A DNA stretch of 64,000 bases from Chungangia koreensis (GTDB lineage Bacteria; Bacillota; Bacilli; Bacillales_A; Planococcaceae), in NCBI RefSeq assembly GCF_042651785.1, contig NZ_JBHSEC010000002.1:186001-250000 (forward strand). Direction: 5' to 3'. Made by a program: the position numbers and the translations under genes. Under the pieces are notes generated by a model. It was not told where the DNA came from and ran no database searches. It saw nothing but the letters and a program-made list of their open reading frames with translations. Position 1 is the stretch's first letter. Every line of letters begins with the position of its first letter. Positions 16,470 through 25,822 of the stretch are shown here, piece after piece.

Positions 16470-17543
16470 TTATTTTGTTTCACTTATGATCGGCTCCCGC
16501 TCCAGAAAGTTCTGGGTATAATACTTGCCGAAAACCCCGACACCTACATGTGTAAAGCTTTCCTTCATCATCACTTCACGGTGATCCTCTGAGTTGGCCC
16601 AGCCATGAACCGCTTCTGCAGCGTCCACATAATTGGAGGCTATATTTTCTCCGGCAGCGTCGTAGACGATACCTGAAACTGTTAGCCGTTCCTCCAAGTC
16701 TCCGTATTTCGGGGACTCGTGAGAGAAGAAGTTCTGTTTTGCCATGTCGGCACTATGCAGCCTTGCAGCCACATCAGCAGCCTTATCACTTTTGAGGACT
16801 GACAGACCGTGTTTTAACCGAAATAAGTTCGTGAGATCAAAGAGCTGACGCTCATTTGCCAGGTCAATTGCCGGCTGCAGTTCAGAAGACGGGGTTTCTG
16901 CAGACATTAATTGTCCTTTATATGTCATATCGTATGGTTTATGCAACACTAATGGCTCAGGAGAAATGAACCTGACAGCTTCTAACGTTTCATCCACTTC
17001 ATCGACGTAAAGTTGTGCGTACACACCCTCATAGGCTACCAACATCCGATTATCCATATCATCATCATTTAAGGTGAAGACATAAATGTTCGAACCGATG
17101 GGCACAGTGATCTCAGGGATCAGAATTGTGGTACGGTAAATGTCATCAAGGGATTCACCAATTTTAAATGGCATGACGTCTAAGCTTTCTCCACCTGCAT
17201 AAATCTGATTGACTTCACCGTTTTTTATGCCTGCCATCATGAAAGTGGAATACGCAGTATTATAGATCCACCATTCATATCCATATGCAGAAGGCTCAAT
17301 CCGATTCGGTTCTCCCGCCAACTTAATCAGTTCGGAGGCAGCCTTCCCCACAAGGATGGACAAGCCCTCTTCAGGACGAGGGGGATTTTCTCCTTGGATC
17401 GGTGTTGAATTGTTCATCGGCAAAGCTTGGCCCGGAGAAGATGGAGCTTCGAGCACTTTGTTTTCTTTAATCGACTGATCTGTGCAGAAAGCCACCAAAA
17501 GTAGGGCGGCCAATATGATTAGTACTCTTAGAAAAATCCTCAT
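16470..17543 (-). CDS. ylbC: YlbC-like CAP/SCP domain protein with N-terminal CAP-associated domain
   Basis: 357 aa. An N-terminal hydrophobic segment (MRIFLRVLIILAALLLVAFC) looks like a signal anchor. The Cys at 20 is preceded by VAF, not a good lipobox. A CAP-associated domain (about 60-210; LVGKAASELIKLAGEPNRIE) is followed by a CAP/SCP domain (about 230-350) with LTNLFRLKHGLSVLKSD, FFSHESPKYGD, GENIA and HRE/HVGVG signature pieces. Such proteins are extracellular with unclear biochemical function. The start at 17543 has AGGCGGG upstream; the ORF extension above it lies over the promoter. It matches the ylbC position of B. subtilis. Confidence 0.88.
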   Translation of the reverse strand: MRIFLRVLIILAALLLVAFCTDQSIKENKVLEAPSSPGQALPMNNSTPIQGENPPRPEEGLSILVGKAASELIKLAGEPNRIEPSAYGYEWWIYNTAYSTFMMAGIKNGEVNQIYAGGESLDVMPFKIGESLDDIYRTTILIPEITVPIGSNIYVFTLNDDDMDNRMLVAYEGVYAQLYVDEVDETLEAVRFISPEPLVLHKPYDMTYKGQLMSAETPSSELQPAIDLANERQLFDLTNLFRLKHGLSVLKSDKAADVAARLHSADMAKQNFFSHESPKYGDLEERLTVSGIVYDAAGENIASNYVDAAEAVHGWANSEDHREVMMKESFTHVGVGVFGKYYTQNFLEREPIISETK

Positions 17544-17614
17544 AGGTCGTTCCCGCCTTTCGTAGCTATTTTTGTTATTATAACAATGGTCCCTTAATTG
17601 ACACAACGTTGTCA

Positions 17615-17643
17615 TTGCAAGTCCCGCAAAATTGCTCTATGAT
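17615..17643 (+). promoter_or_regulatory. probable sigma-A promoter of the yugN-like gene
   Basis: TTGCAA (17615-17620), a 17-nt spacer and TATGAT (17638-17643), 46 nt before the start codon. Confidence 0.6.
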
Positions 17644-17689
17644 AATATGGTATAGATATGGGTAATCGACAGTTAAGGAGGACTTGATC

Positions 17690-18055
17690 ATGTACTTTGA
17701 AAACAGCGGCATTGAAAATACTGTAGCTGAGCAAAAATTACTTACAGAAATCATGGCAAAACACGGATTCGTTTTTGCCGAGCAATATGACTATGAAAGA
17801 GCGACTTTCGACAAGAAAATCATCCTCAAAGAAGGAACTTACTACTTACGTATATTTGGAGCGGCCATTGAAGGCGACGTTGGTGTTGGAAATGCCATTA
17901 TCCAATTGAAAAAGCCTGTTTTAGGGAAACACTACTACCCACATGGAGTAGAATATGGTGATGACGAGAATTTCCCAAATCATTTAGTGAAAGCTTCAGT
18001 AAACGATTTAATAGCATTGAAGGAAGATCTTAAACCATTTGAAATCCATGCCTAA
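17690..18055 (+). CDS. YugN-like family protein
   Basis: 121 aa starting MYFENSGIENTVAEQKLLTE, followed by YERATFDKKIILKEGTYYLR and a C-terminal KPVLGKHYYPHGVEYGDDE. These match the YugN family (about 120-130 aa, Bacillales), whose function is unknown. Small soluble alpha/beta protein with no signal peptide. AGGAGG lies 8 nt before the ATG at 17690; a TTG two codons upstream overlaps that ribosome-site spacing. In B. subtilis yugN is elsewhere, so this position is specific to this lineage. Confidence 0.82.
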   Translation: MYFENSGIENTVAEQKLLTEIMAKHGFVFAEQYDYERATFDKKIILKEGTYYLRIFGAAIEGDVGVGNAIIQLKKPVLGKHYYPHGVEYGDDENFPNHLVKASVNDLIALKEDLKPFEIHA

Positions 18056-18061
18056 GCCAAT

Positions 18062-18102
18062 ATTAAAAAATCCGTCTGTTAATTGACAGAGGGATTTTTT
18101 TA
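18062..18102 (+). terminator. terminator after the yugN-like gene
   Basis: Hairpin AAAAATCCgTCTGT / ACAGAgGGATTTTT followed by a T-run. Confidence 0.85.
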
Positions 18103-18177
18103 ATGGTAAAAGTTGCTTTCCACCGTTCAAAAAAGCAATTCTTGGTAATACTGTCCTTTAGATAAGGAGAGATAGGA

Positions 18178-19236
18178 ATGGCCAAATGGGTAACAAAACG
18201 CAATATCATTATTCTAAGCTCCATCATTTTATTTGCTTTATTTTTGCTATTCATTCTTCCTATTTCAATTCCCATTGTATTGGCCCTGTTTGTTGCTTTT
18301 TTGATGGAGCCTTTAGTAGAAGTAACGATGAAAAGATATAAGCTTACAAGAAAGATTAGTGTCATTGTATTATTCTCTCTATTTTTAGCCATAATAAGTA
18401 TGTTTTTCTACTTTGCTATTACACAGATGATAGGAAAGATTATTCAACTTACTAAAACTGCTCCTGATTATTTCAATAAACTCACTGGTGTATGGATTGA
18501 TATTCAGAACACACTTTTCAACTTTACGGAAGGATTACCGATAGAGATTGTGGAGTCTATTCAAAGTGAGCTTGATCGCTTACTGATCAGTATACGAGAC
18601 TCCCTATTGGCTATTCTCGACTATGAAACTGTCACATCCCTACTGACGAGCATACCTAATTTATTCATAAGTTTCATATTCTTTCTGATTGCCCTCTTCT
18701 TATTTATGCTCGAATTAAATGAACTGAAAAAGATGTTTTTCCGTCATCTGACAACAGAAACTGCTGAGAAGATGAGATTTATGATCACTCGGTTGAATAA
18801 GGTCATATTTGGTTTTTTAAAGGCTCAATTATTGGTCAGTTTAATCATTCTTTCCGTTACATTAGTAGGATTGTTCTTCATTACACCGAAATATGCCATT
18901 GTCATGTCCTTTATCATTATATTGATCGATGTACTGCCGATTTTAGGGTCCACCATGGTGTTAGCACCGTGGGCAGCCTATCAATTCATTAGCGGCGATG
19001 CAGCATTCGGTACAAAGTTAGCGATATTAGCAATTATACTTTCCCTCATAAGGAGAGTAATCGAGCCAAAAGTTATGGGATCCCATATCGGGTTATCTCC
19101 TTTGGCTACCCTCATTTCCATGTTTATCGGCTTAAAACTATTTGGCCTAATCGGTCTCTTTCTCGGTCCATTTGTAGTTATAGTATTCACAACCGCTCGT
19201 GAAGCCGGCATTATTAAAATGAATTTCAGAGTATGA
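18178..19236 (+). CDS. ytvI: YtvI-type (AI-2E transporter family) sporulation membrane protein
   Basis: 352 aa with about eight transmembrane segments and the AI-2E/PerM fold. N-terminal hydrophobic pairs are followed by an amphipathic middle (about 95-150), then C-terminal helices. The C-terminus RRVIEPKVMGSHIGLSPLAT-type segment, followed by IGLFLGPFVVIV, is the conserved block of the YtvI/YueF group. YtvI members are labelled sporulation integral membrane proteins; the transported substrate is unknown. AAGGAG precedes the ATG. It stands alone between two terminators. Confidence 0.82.
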   Translation: MAKWVTKRNIIILSSIILFALFLLFILPISIPIVLALFVAFLMEPLVEVTMKRYKLTRKISVIVLFSLFLAIISMFFYFAITQMIGKIIQLTKTAPDYFNKLTGVWIDIQNTLFNFTEGLPIEIVESIQSELDRLLISIRDSLLAILDYETVTSLLTSIPNLFISFIFFLIALFLFMLELNELKKMFFRHLTTETAEKMRFMITRLNKVIFGFLKAQLLVSLIILSVTLVGLFFITPKYAIVMSFIIILIDVLPILGSTMVLAPWAAYQFISGDAAFGTKLAILAIILSLIRRVIEPKVMGSHIGLSPLATLISMFIGLKLFGLIGLFLGPFVVIVFTTAREAGIIKMNFRV

Positions 19237-19275
19237 AAAAAAGAATGATTCCCAAACGGGGATCATTCTTTTTGT
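19237..19275. terminator. bidirectional terminator between ytvI and the ctaM-like gene
   Basis: AAAGAATGATTCCC / GGGGATCATTCTTT hairpin with A-tract and T-tract flanks between convergent genes. Confidence 0.88.
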
Positions 19276-19283
19276 CTTATTAA

Positions 19284-19748
19284 TTAATATCCTAAAATTG
19301 CCCGGAATACAGATGTGGTTTCTCCACCATGATAAAACACATAAAGGAGTAAATAAACAGCTACTCCCGTTATGGCAGTGAAGAACCAAATGATACTGGT
19401 AATTGGTCCAATCTTACGATGACGTGTTAAATTATTTTTGTATCCAGCCCAAATCGTAACGAGACCGAAAACCGCTCCAGTTGTAGCCAAAATAATATGG
19501 AACACTAAGAAAATCGTATAATAGATTTTTATATCATCCGGTCCGCCAAAGGATGTATTGCCGATAAAAATTGTACGTGACATATAAATGATGAAAAAGA
19601 TTAAAGCCGCAATTGCCGCAGCAAACATCGTTTTCTTATGCGCCTCAATTTTTCGCTTGGAAACTAAAATCCATCCAATTGCTACAAGAACTGCGCTAAG
19701 TACGATAAAAAAAGTGCTGATTGTCGGTAATATAGGTAAACTTGTCAT
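19284..19748 (-). CDS. ctaM: DUF420 membrane protein (CtaM/YozB-like oxidase assembly factor)
   Basis: 154 aa with four or five transmembrane helices and the DUF420 pattern: SKRKIEAHKKTMFAAAIAAL, IFLVFHIILATTGAVFGLVT and NLTRHRKIGPITSIIWFFTA, with several conserved His inside helices. In Staphylococcus aureus the DUF420 protein CtaM is needed to mature a heme-copper oxidase; B. subtilis YozB is the homologue. It lies 27 nt downstream of ctaG on the same strand, so it is probably co-transcribed with it. The exact copper or heme role is not shown by sequence. Confidence 0.85.
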   Translation of the reverse strand: MTSLPILPTISTFFIVLSAVLVAIGWILVSKRKIEAHKKTMFAAAIAALIFFIIYMSRTIFIGNTSFGGPDDIKIYYTIFLVFHIILATTGAVFGLVTIWAGYKNNLTRHRKIGPITSIIWFFTAITGVAVYLLLYVFYHGGETTSVFRAILGY

Positions 19749-19775
19749 ACGTCTTCTCCTTTTCCCCCTAATGCA

Positions 19776-20696
19776 TCAAATATGACGGCTATTGGCGGCT
19801 AATCTTTGTCTTTCTACTATTGTTTTTTGTGTAATTTCATCTGCATTCATTTTCTCGCTTCGATACCAAGCGATAAAGAAATTAAAGAGGAATACTCCAT
19901 AGATAATTTCCTGTAGTACTTTCATGATGACTCCACCCATTTGTTGATCGTAAAGGGCGGGTACATTCGTAAAAACTTCTGGTGGTATCGGAGGTATATT
20001 GGCAAGAGTTGAAGCAGGTACACATAACGCCATCGCTTTTAACCATGCCTCTCCGCTCGTATATGTTTCATACATAGGTGCGTCAGCAAAGATGATTAAC
20101 GCACAAGCAGGGGTTATTAATACAGCACTTGCAATGATGAAGAGCATTTTCCTTAAACCATCAAGTTGATGATTAGGATCCTTGCTAAGGACCGGCATCC
20201 ACATAAGTACTGCAGACGTAAATAGAATGAACGTGTAAACTGCATGTAGTAATACACTGTACTTAATGGTGTCGTGAACAAGCGGAATATGATAGAAAGA
20301 AAACAATGCAGTGAAAATAATTAGAGATAGAATCGGATTTGTGAAAATCCTTAAAAACTTATCTATAAACGGTTTTTTCACTACTGCATTCCAAAGCCAA
20401 CCCGGTACTCCACCTAACAAAAGCGGAGGTACTAATAATAGTAAAAAGGCCATTTGCACCATATGGAAAGTAAACATAATATGACCCATTAAATCGACAG
20501 GCGACCCTTTTACAATGTATAAAACAATGATTCCCGAAACAAACGATATCGCTTCCCGGCGTTGCAACGGCTGGCTACCTTCGAATTTATGCTGCCATTT
20601 AACGGTAATCAAAAAATATAGTAACACGATGAGAACCATTGTTACAAAATACCAAGGGCTCCATAGTGCTTGAAAACCAAAGATACTGATCGACAT
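19776..20696 (-). CDS. ctaG: cytochrome c oxidase assembly factor CtaG (caa3 type)
   Basis: 306 aa with about seven transmembrane helices: FGFQALWSPWYFVTMVLIVL near the start, then HIMFTFHMVQMAFLLLLVPP and FYHIPLVHDTIKYSVLLHAV, matching the caa3_CtaG family of Bacillales. It is required to form active caa3 oxidase in B. subtilis, apparently at the CuB centre. It is separated from ctaF by a terminator, so it may have its own promoter or depend on readthrough. Confidence 0.93.
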   Translation of the reverse strand: MSISIFGFQALWSPWYFVTMVLIVLLYFLITVKWQHKFEGSQPLQRREAISFVSGIIVLYIVKGSPVDLMGHIMFTFHMVQMAFLLLLVPPLLLGGVPGWLWNAVVKKPFIDKFLRIFTNPILSLIIFTALFSFYHIPLVHDTIKYSVLLHAVYTFILFTSAVLMWMPVLSKDPNHQLDGLRKMLFIIASAVLITPACALIIFADAPMYETYTSGEAWLKAMALCVPASTLANIPPIPPEVFTNVPALYDQQMGGVIMKVLQEIIYGVFLFNFFIAWYRSEKMNADEITQKTIVERQRLAANSRHI

Positions 20697-20814
20697 GGAT
20701 GAATCTCTCCTTTATAGCATCAGTACCTATATTATAAAGGCGTTAAGACTATTGAGCAATGAATGAACTATGACAATCCTGTGTTATTGAAGCATTCATC
20801 ACAAAAATGTGAAC

Positions 20815-20868
20815 AAAGAAAAAGGTTGCCCTGAAGCCATCTAAGGACTTCAGGACAACCTTTATATT
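20815..20868 (-). terminator. terminator of the ctaCDEF operon
   Basis: AAAGGTTGcCCTGAAG / CTTCAGGaCAACCTTT, a 16-bp stem with one mismatch pair and an 11-nt loop, then a T-rich tract on the minus strand below ctaF. Confidence 0.88.
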
Positions 20869-20869
20869 T

Positions 20870-21202
20870 TTACCACCAAACGATCGATACCATTGCCAAG
20901 ACAGTTAAGAAGGCAATCAGCATACCCGTGTACATAAAGAACGCAGGAAGTTCATGGCCTTTATGTTTCATGTGCATGAAGTAGTACAACTGTAAAATTA
21001 CCTGCACACCAGCCAATAGTAAGATGATTGGCTTAATGAAGTTTTTGTCAAAACCAGCAAGGACAGTAGTGAAAGAAACTAATGTGAAGAAGATCATCAT
21101 TGCAAACATAGTCAACTGATTGCGCATGTCTTCATTAGAGCGGCGTCTGCTTAGTTCAAACTCTTCTTTCGACTTTTCATGAATATGAACATCATGTGCC
21201 AT
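20870..21202 (-). CDS. ctaF: cytochrome c oxidase subunit IVB
   Basis: 110 aa with three transmembrane segments after a charged N-terminus (EKSKEEFELSRRRSNEDMRN), and the segment VILQLYYFMHMKHKGHELPA, typical of prokaryotic COX IV (COX4_pro). It is the last and smallest subunit of the caa3 oxidase operon and lies 6 nt downstream of ctaE. Confidence 0.94.
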   Translation of the reverse strand: MAHDVHIHEKSKEEFELSRRRSNEDMRNQLTMFAMMIFFTLVSFTTVLAGFDKNFIKPIILLLAGVQVILQLYYFMHMKHKGHELPAFFMYTGMLIAFLTVLAMVSIVWW

Positions 21203-21208
21203 CGTTTA

Positions 21209-21835
21209 TTAGCCCACCTTTCCCATCAAGTAAACGACTGTAAAGATGAAGACCCATACAACATCGATGAAGTGCCAATACAACGAGAATGTATAGTATT
21301 TTGTCGCATTATATAAATTCAATCCACGTTTTCTGTTTCTAAGGATCAATAAAGTGATCCAGACAAGACCGACAACAACGTGAAGTCCGTGTGTTCCGAC
21401 AAGAGCAAAGAAAGCGGAACTGAATGCACTATGGCCAAAAGTGAAGCCGAGATGTGCATAGTGATTGAACTCATAGATTTCAAAGCCAAGGAATCCAAGA
21501 CCTAAAATAGCTGTAATCGCCATCCAGATTTGCATGCCTTTGAAGTTGTAATTCTTCATGTGATGAATTGCATAGACACTTGTTAAGGACGAAGTTAAAA
21601 GGAGCATCGTCATGACGAAAACAAGCGGCAATTCAAATAGTTCTTCGGCATAGAACTGTGGATCTGTGACGCCTTTATTTTTCAAAGCAAGGTACGTTGC
21701 AAATAAACTTGCGAATAGTACAGTTTCCCCGCCAAGGAATAGCCAGAAACCGACGAACTTGTTTTTCGCTTCCATTGTCGCCGTCTCCGGATGATCCGGC
21801 CAAGTTTGTGGGGTGTATTTAGTATTCAAATCCAT
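21209..21835 (-). CDS. ctaE: cytochrome c oxidase subunit III
   Basis: 208 aa with five transmembrane helices: FVGFWLFLGGETVLFASLFA, then HSAFSSAFFALVGTHGLHVV and TFSLYWHFIDVVWVFIFTVV, the standard subunit III blocks including the conserved HGLH and YWHFVD-type motifs. Part of the caa3 oxidase. Its start codon directly follows the ctaD stop, indicating translational coupling. Confidence 0.96.
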   Translation of the reverse strand: MDLNTKYTPQTWPDHPETATMEAKNKFVGFWLFLGGETVLFASLFATYLALKNKGVTDPQFYAEELFELPLVFVMTMLLLTSSLTSVYAIHHMKNYNFKGMQIWMAITAILGLGFLGFEIYEFNHYAHLGFTFGHSAFSSAFFALVGTHGLHVVVGLVWITLLILRNRKRGLNLYNATKYYTFSLYWHFIDVVWVFIFTVVYLMGKVG

Positions 21836-23701
21836 TTATTTGCGCCCCCCTTCTTCTTTTAATACTTCTTCTTTCGTTACGTAATAACCAAGGTCGTCCT
21901 TCAACGAACGTGTAGCCATAGATAAGAAAGTAATGGCAAGACCAGTGATTAACACTACTAATCCCCAAGCATGTTCAGTTCGGTACATTGCACCAAAAGC
22001 TGCAACAAAGAGACCGAATGACATAATTAATGGAATAATTGAGTTATTTGGCATATGAATATCGCCAAGAGGCTCAGCAGGTGTGAAGCCTTTCATATTA
22101 CCTTCTTGCTTTTCAATCCAATACGTATCCAAGCCACGTACAAGTGGTGTTTGAGCAAAGTTGTAGAATGGAGGTGGAGACGGAATTGCCCACTCGAGAG
22201 TACGGCCGTCTTCCCAAGGATCATTCCCCACACGTACATTTTTAACGGAAGTCACAATCACGTTGATGACTGCAACAATTACACCAATCGCCATGAATAT
22301 AGCTCCGATTGAACTGATCAGGTTCATCAAATTCCAACCTTGGTCGCCCATGTAAGTGAATACACGACGAGGCATTCCAAGAAGTCCAAGGAAATGCTGG
22401 ATAAAGAATGTTAAATGGAATCCGATTAAAAAGAACCAGAACGTAATCTTACCTAATGTTTCACTTAACATCGTACCGAACATTTTTGGCCAGTAGAAAT
22501 GAAGTCCGGCAAAAATCGCAAATACGACACCACCAACGATTACGTAGTGGAAGTGGGCAACGATGAAGTAAGAATCGTGCAATTGATAGTCAAGTGGTGC
22601 AGCTGCCTGCATGACACCTGTTACACCCCCCATGACGAATGAAGGGATAAAGGCTAATGCCCAAAGCATCGGTACAGTAACTCGAATGCTACCGCCCCAT
22701 ATTGTTAACAACCAGTTAAAGATTTTAACGCCTGTCGGTACGGCAATTGCCATTGTTGCAACCGCGAAAATAGCGTTAGCTGTTGGTCCAAGACCTACTG
22801 TGAACATATGGTGAGCCCAAACCATGAATCCTAAGAATCCGATCAGGACAGTCGCGAATACCATCGCAGAATATCCGAAGAGACGCTTACGAGCAAATAC
22901 CGGGAAGATTTCGGAGAAAATACCGAAAGCCGGCAAGATCAAGATATAAACTTCCGGGTGTCCGAAAATCCAGAATAAATGCTCCCAGATGATTGTGTTA
23001 CCACCCATAGCATGGTCGAAGAAATTACCCCCGAACATACGGTCAAATGTTAGGAAGAAAATCCCTACTGTCAATGGAGGGAACGCGAATAAAATTAACG
23101 CAGAAGCAACAAAAGTTGTCCATGTAAACAATGGCATACGCATATAAGTCATACCAGGCGCACGCATGTTAATGATTGTTACAAGGAAGTTAATCCCCGC
23201 AATCAGTGTACCAGCACCCGCGATTTGAAGACCTAACGCATAGAAATCAATACCATGGCCTTCAGAAGTAATCGCTAGTGAAGTATAAGAAGTCCATCCA
23301 GCATCAGGTGCTCCGCCAAGGAACCATGAAAGGTTCAAGAATACTCCACCGAAGAAGAATAGCCAGAATCCTAAAGAGTTCAAGAACGGAAACGCAACGT
23401 CACGCGCACCAATCTGTAATGGAACAACAGCGTTCATATACGCGAAAAGTATCGGCATCGCTGCCAAGAAAATCATGGTTGTACCATGCATTGTGATAAT
23501 TTCATTAAACAGGCCTGCGCTCACGAAATCGTTATTCGGTTGAGCCAGCTGGATACGAATCATCATCGCTTCAATACCGCCCACGGCGAAGAAGAAACCT
23601 CCGCCAATGAGGTAAAGAATCGCGATTTTCTTATGGTCCACTGTTGTTAAGTAGTCCCAAAGAGTCGCACCAAAGCCTCTTTTTTGTGCATGTGAACTCA
23701 C
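21836..23701 (-). CDS. ctaD: cytochrome c oxidase subunit I
   Basis: 621 aa with more than 12 transmembrane helices. The heme-copper centre is visible: MHGTTMIFLAAMP (low-spin heme His), WIFGHPEVYILILPAFG (CuB His-Tyr crosslink region), AHHMFTVGLG (two CuB His) and VAHFHYVIVGG (two heme ligands). A C-terminal extension gives the same length as B. subtilis CtaD, the caa3-type subunit I. It reduces O2 and pumps protons. The start is GTG with GGGAGG upstream. It is the second gene of ctaCDEF. Confidence 0.97.
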   Translation of the reverse strand: MSSHAQKRGFGATLWDYLTTVDHKKIAILYLIGGGFFFAVGGIEAMMIRIQLAQPNNDFVSAGLFNEIITMHGTTMIFLAAMPILFAYMNAVVPLQIGARDVAFPFLNSLGFWLFFFGGVFLNLSWFLGGAPDAGWTSYTSLAITSEGHGIDFYALGLQIAGAGTLIAGINFLVTIINMRAPGMTYMRMPLFTWTTFVASALILFAFPPLTVGIFFLTFDRMFGGNFFDHAMGGNTIIWEHLFWIFGHPEVYILILPAFGIFSEIFPVFARKRLFGYSAMVFATVLIGFLGFMVWAHHMFTVGLGPTANAIFAVATMAIAVPTGVKIFNWLLTIWGGSIRVTVPMLWALAFIPSFVMGGVTGVMQAAAPLDYQLHDSYFIVAHFHYVIVGGVVFAIFAGLHFYWPKMFGTMLSETLGKITFWFFLIGFHLTFFIQHFLGLLGMPRRVFTYMGDQGWNLMNLISSIGAIFMAIGVIVAVINVIVTSVKNVRVGNDPWEDGRTLEWAIPSPPPFYNFAQTPLVRGLDTYWIEKQEGNMKGFTPAEPLGDIHMPNNSIIPLIMSFGLFVAAFGAMYRTEHAWGLVVLITGLAITFLSMATRSLKDDLGYYVTKEEVLKEEGGRK

Positions 23702-23730
23702 AGCTTTTACCTCCCTTTAATTTCTGCCGT

Positions 23731-24804
23731 TTATTGCTCGACAGATAATCCCATTAAATACTCAGCAAGTGCATCAAGTTCTTCATTCGAGAGTTTGCTT
23801 TCGAATGCTGGCATAACATTGCCTGGTTTGTATTTTTGTGGGTTTTTGATCCAGTTTTTCAAATTTTCTTCATCATGCTCTAAGAAACCACCGATCCGGT
23901 TACGGTCGCCGAAAGTAGCTAAGTTAGGTCCTACGGCATTAGCAGGTCCTGCTCCGGAAACTGCGTGACATCCGATACAGCTTGCATTGAACACATCTTG
24001 ACCAGCTTGTGCAGTTGCTGAAGCTGGGGTTGCAGGTTCAGCAGTTTTTTGCATTGCCGCTACCCAATTATCGAAGTCTCCACGATTCATAGACTTAACT
24101 TTGAAGTCCATCAAAGCATGGGATGGTCCGCAAAGCTCAGCACACTTACCGTAGAACACACCATCTTTAAGTCCTTCTGATTCCTTATCGAAAGTCAAGT
24201 AGAACTTGTTGAGGTTATCAACGTTCGTATCCATCTTACCGCCTACTGCAGGAATCCAGAAGGAGTGTTTAACATCGCCCGCTTTAAGATTGAAGTACAC
24301 TTTTTCATCTGTCGGCACTACAAGCTCTTGCGAAGTGACAATACCCAAGTCAGGATATTCAAATTCCCACCAGTATAATTTAGCCGTAACATTGACAACC
24401 AAATTTTGTGCATTTCCTTCTTCATCCTTCATTTCCGCACCTGCTACATCACCTTGTTTATATGTGTAGTAGACTGTTGGAACTGCAAGGATCAATAGAA
24501 GAATGATCGGAATAACTGTCCAAATCATTTCAAGTGTATGATTGCCTTCGACTTGTTTAGGAATATGATTTTCCCCTAATTTCGAACGGCGGAACTTTAG
24601 TAGTGCAAGAATATAGATTACAACAACGACTACAATGACCAAGACCATGATCGATGTAGATAATACCAGCAAATTGAATTGCTCTTGGCCAGTTTCCCCT
24701 GCTGGTCTTAACGTGGAAAGGTATTCTTCGCCACAGCCAGTCAAAAAGACTGTTAGAGCTGCCAGCAGTGAAAACAGCCGCCACTTTTTAAGCCCTTTCA
24801 TCAT
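23731..24804 (-). CDS. ctaC: cytochrome c oxidase subunit II with fused cytochrome c domain
   Basis: 357 aa. A lipoprotein signal (FLTGCGEEYL, Cys about 24), two transmembrane helices, the CuA cupredoxin domain with CAELCGPSHALMDFKV (about 219-234), and a C-terminal cytochrome c domain with CIGCH (about 282-286) and a later Met in NVMPAFESK. The fused cytochrome c makes this a caa3 oxidase that oxidises cytochrome c directly. First gene of the ctaCDEF unit, 103 nt below ctaB. Confidence 0.97.
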   Translation of the reverse strand: MMKGLKKWRLFSLLAALTVFLTGCGEEYLSTLRPAGETGQEQFNLLVLSTSIMVLVIVVVVVIYILALLKFRRSKLGENHIPKQVEGNHTLEMIWTVIPIILLLILAVPTVYYTYKQGDVAGAEMKDEEGNAQNLVVNVTAKLYWWEFEYPDLGIVTSQELVVPTDEKVYFNLKAGDVKHSFWIPAVGGKMDTNVDNLNKFYLTFDKESEGLKDGVFYGKCAELCGPSHALMDFKVKSMNRGDFDNWVAAMQKTAEPATPASATAQAGQDVFNASCIGCHAVSGAGPANAVGPNLATFGDRNRIGGFLEHDEENLKNWIKNPQKYKPGNVMPAFESKLSNEELDALAEYLMGLSVEQ

Positions 24805-24907
24805 TGGTTAATCAAACCTCTCTTTCATAGTTGTTTACGGGTCGCATTAGGACAATATGTCCTTTTATATGAATCCTATCGAGTAGAAAGAATCCCGTGT
24901 CTCAATG

Positions 24908-25822
24908 TTAACTGAAAATCGAGAATATAATCATGGAAACGAACAGAATGGTCATGTAATTCAAGGAGTAGATGAACATTTTCGTCGCCCATTTCAAATC
25001 ATTCCCGGTTTTGAATCCTCTAATGCCGAAATAGAGCCAACCGACATTTAATAGTGTAGCAAGAATGATGAACCATATTCCCAAACCGCTTAATAGGAAC
25101 GGTAGGGGGAACAGTAAAAGTATCCACGCAATAATCGATTTCTTAGTGCGGGCAAATCCTTTTACAACTGGAAGCATAGGTATCCCGGCAGCTCGGTATT
25201 CCTCCGTCCTTCTCATGGCCAATGCATAGAAATGCGGTGGTTGCCATGCGAACATAATGAGGAATAGTGCAAGTGCACCCGCACCTAAGGTTGGCTCAAC
25301 AGCTGCCCATCCGATCAGTGGAGGAATAGCACCAGAAATGCTTCCTACAATCGTATTTCCAACATGCCTTCTCTTGGACCACATAGAGTAAAGAACAACA
25401 TAGCTCAATATTCCGGCGATTCCCCATAGTCCTGCTGAAGTTGTAGCAGAGAATAGTAAAACCTCACCGATCACCATAAAGGAAATTGACAGGATTAGTA
25501 CAGAAGAAGGTTTGAATCTTCCTGTAACGGTCGGTCGTGATTTCGTTCTGGACATGACCGGGTCAATATCTCTGTCTATGTAGTTATTCATTGCTGCAGA
25601 ACCCGCTATAATCAATGCTGTTCCAGCAATTGTATAGAACAGTAAGTCCAATTCAAACAGGAAATTCCGATTTGAAAATTGAAATGCGAGCCAAAGCCCT
25701 GTAAACGTTGTCACCAAGTTCGAATTCACAATTCCGATTTTGATGAGTGCTAGAAAATCTTTCAGAAATGAAGAAGTTTCTATGGAATCAGCTGATTGTG
25801 CCATTGTCCGTCCGTTCGACAT
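24908..25822 (-). CDS. ctaB: protoheme IX farnesyltransferase (heme O synthase)
   Basis: 304 aa with about nine transmembrane helices and the UbiA prenyltransferase motifs NNYIDRDIDPVMSRTKSRP (about 84-102) and MRRTEEYRAAGIPMLPVVKG (second Asp/Glu-rich loop region). It adds a farnesyl group to protoheme to give heme O, which CtaA then oxidises to heme A for the oxidase encoded downstream. AGGAGGG is just upstream of the ATG. It is divergent from ctaA, as in B. subtilis. Confidence 0.95.
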   Translation of the reverse strand: MSNGRTMAQSADSIETSSFLKDFLALIKIGIVNSNLVTTFTGLWLAFQFSNRNFLFELDLLFYTIAGTALIIAGSAAMNNYIDRDIDPVMSRTKSRPTVTGRFKPSSVLILSISFMVIGEVLLFSATTSAGLWGIAGILSYVVLYSMWSKRRHVGNTIVGSISGAIPPLIGWAAVEPTLGAGALALFLIMFAWQPPHFYALAMRRTEEYRAAGIPMLPVVKGFARTKKSIIAWILLLFPLPFLLSGLGIWFIILATLLNVGWLYFGIRGFKTGNDLKWATKMFIYSLNYMTILFVSMIIFSIFS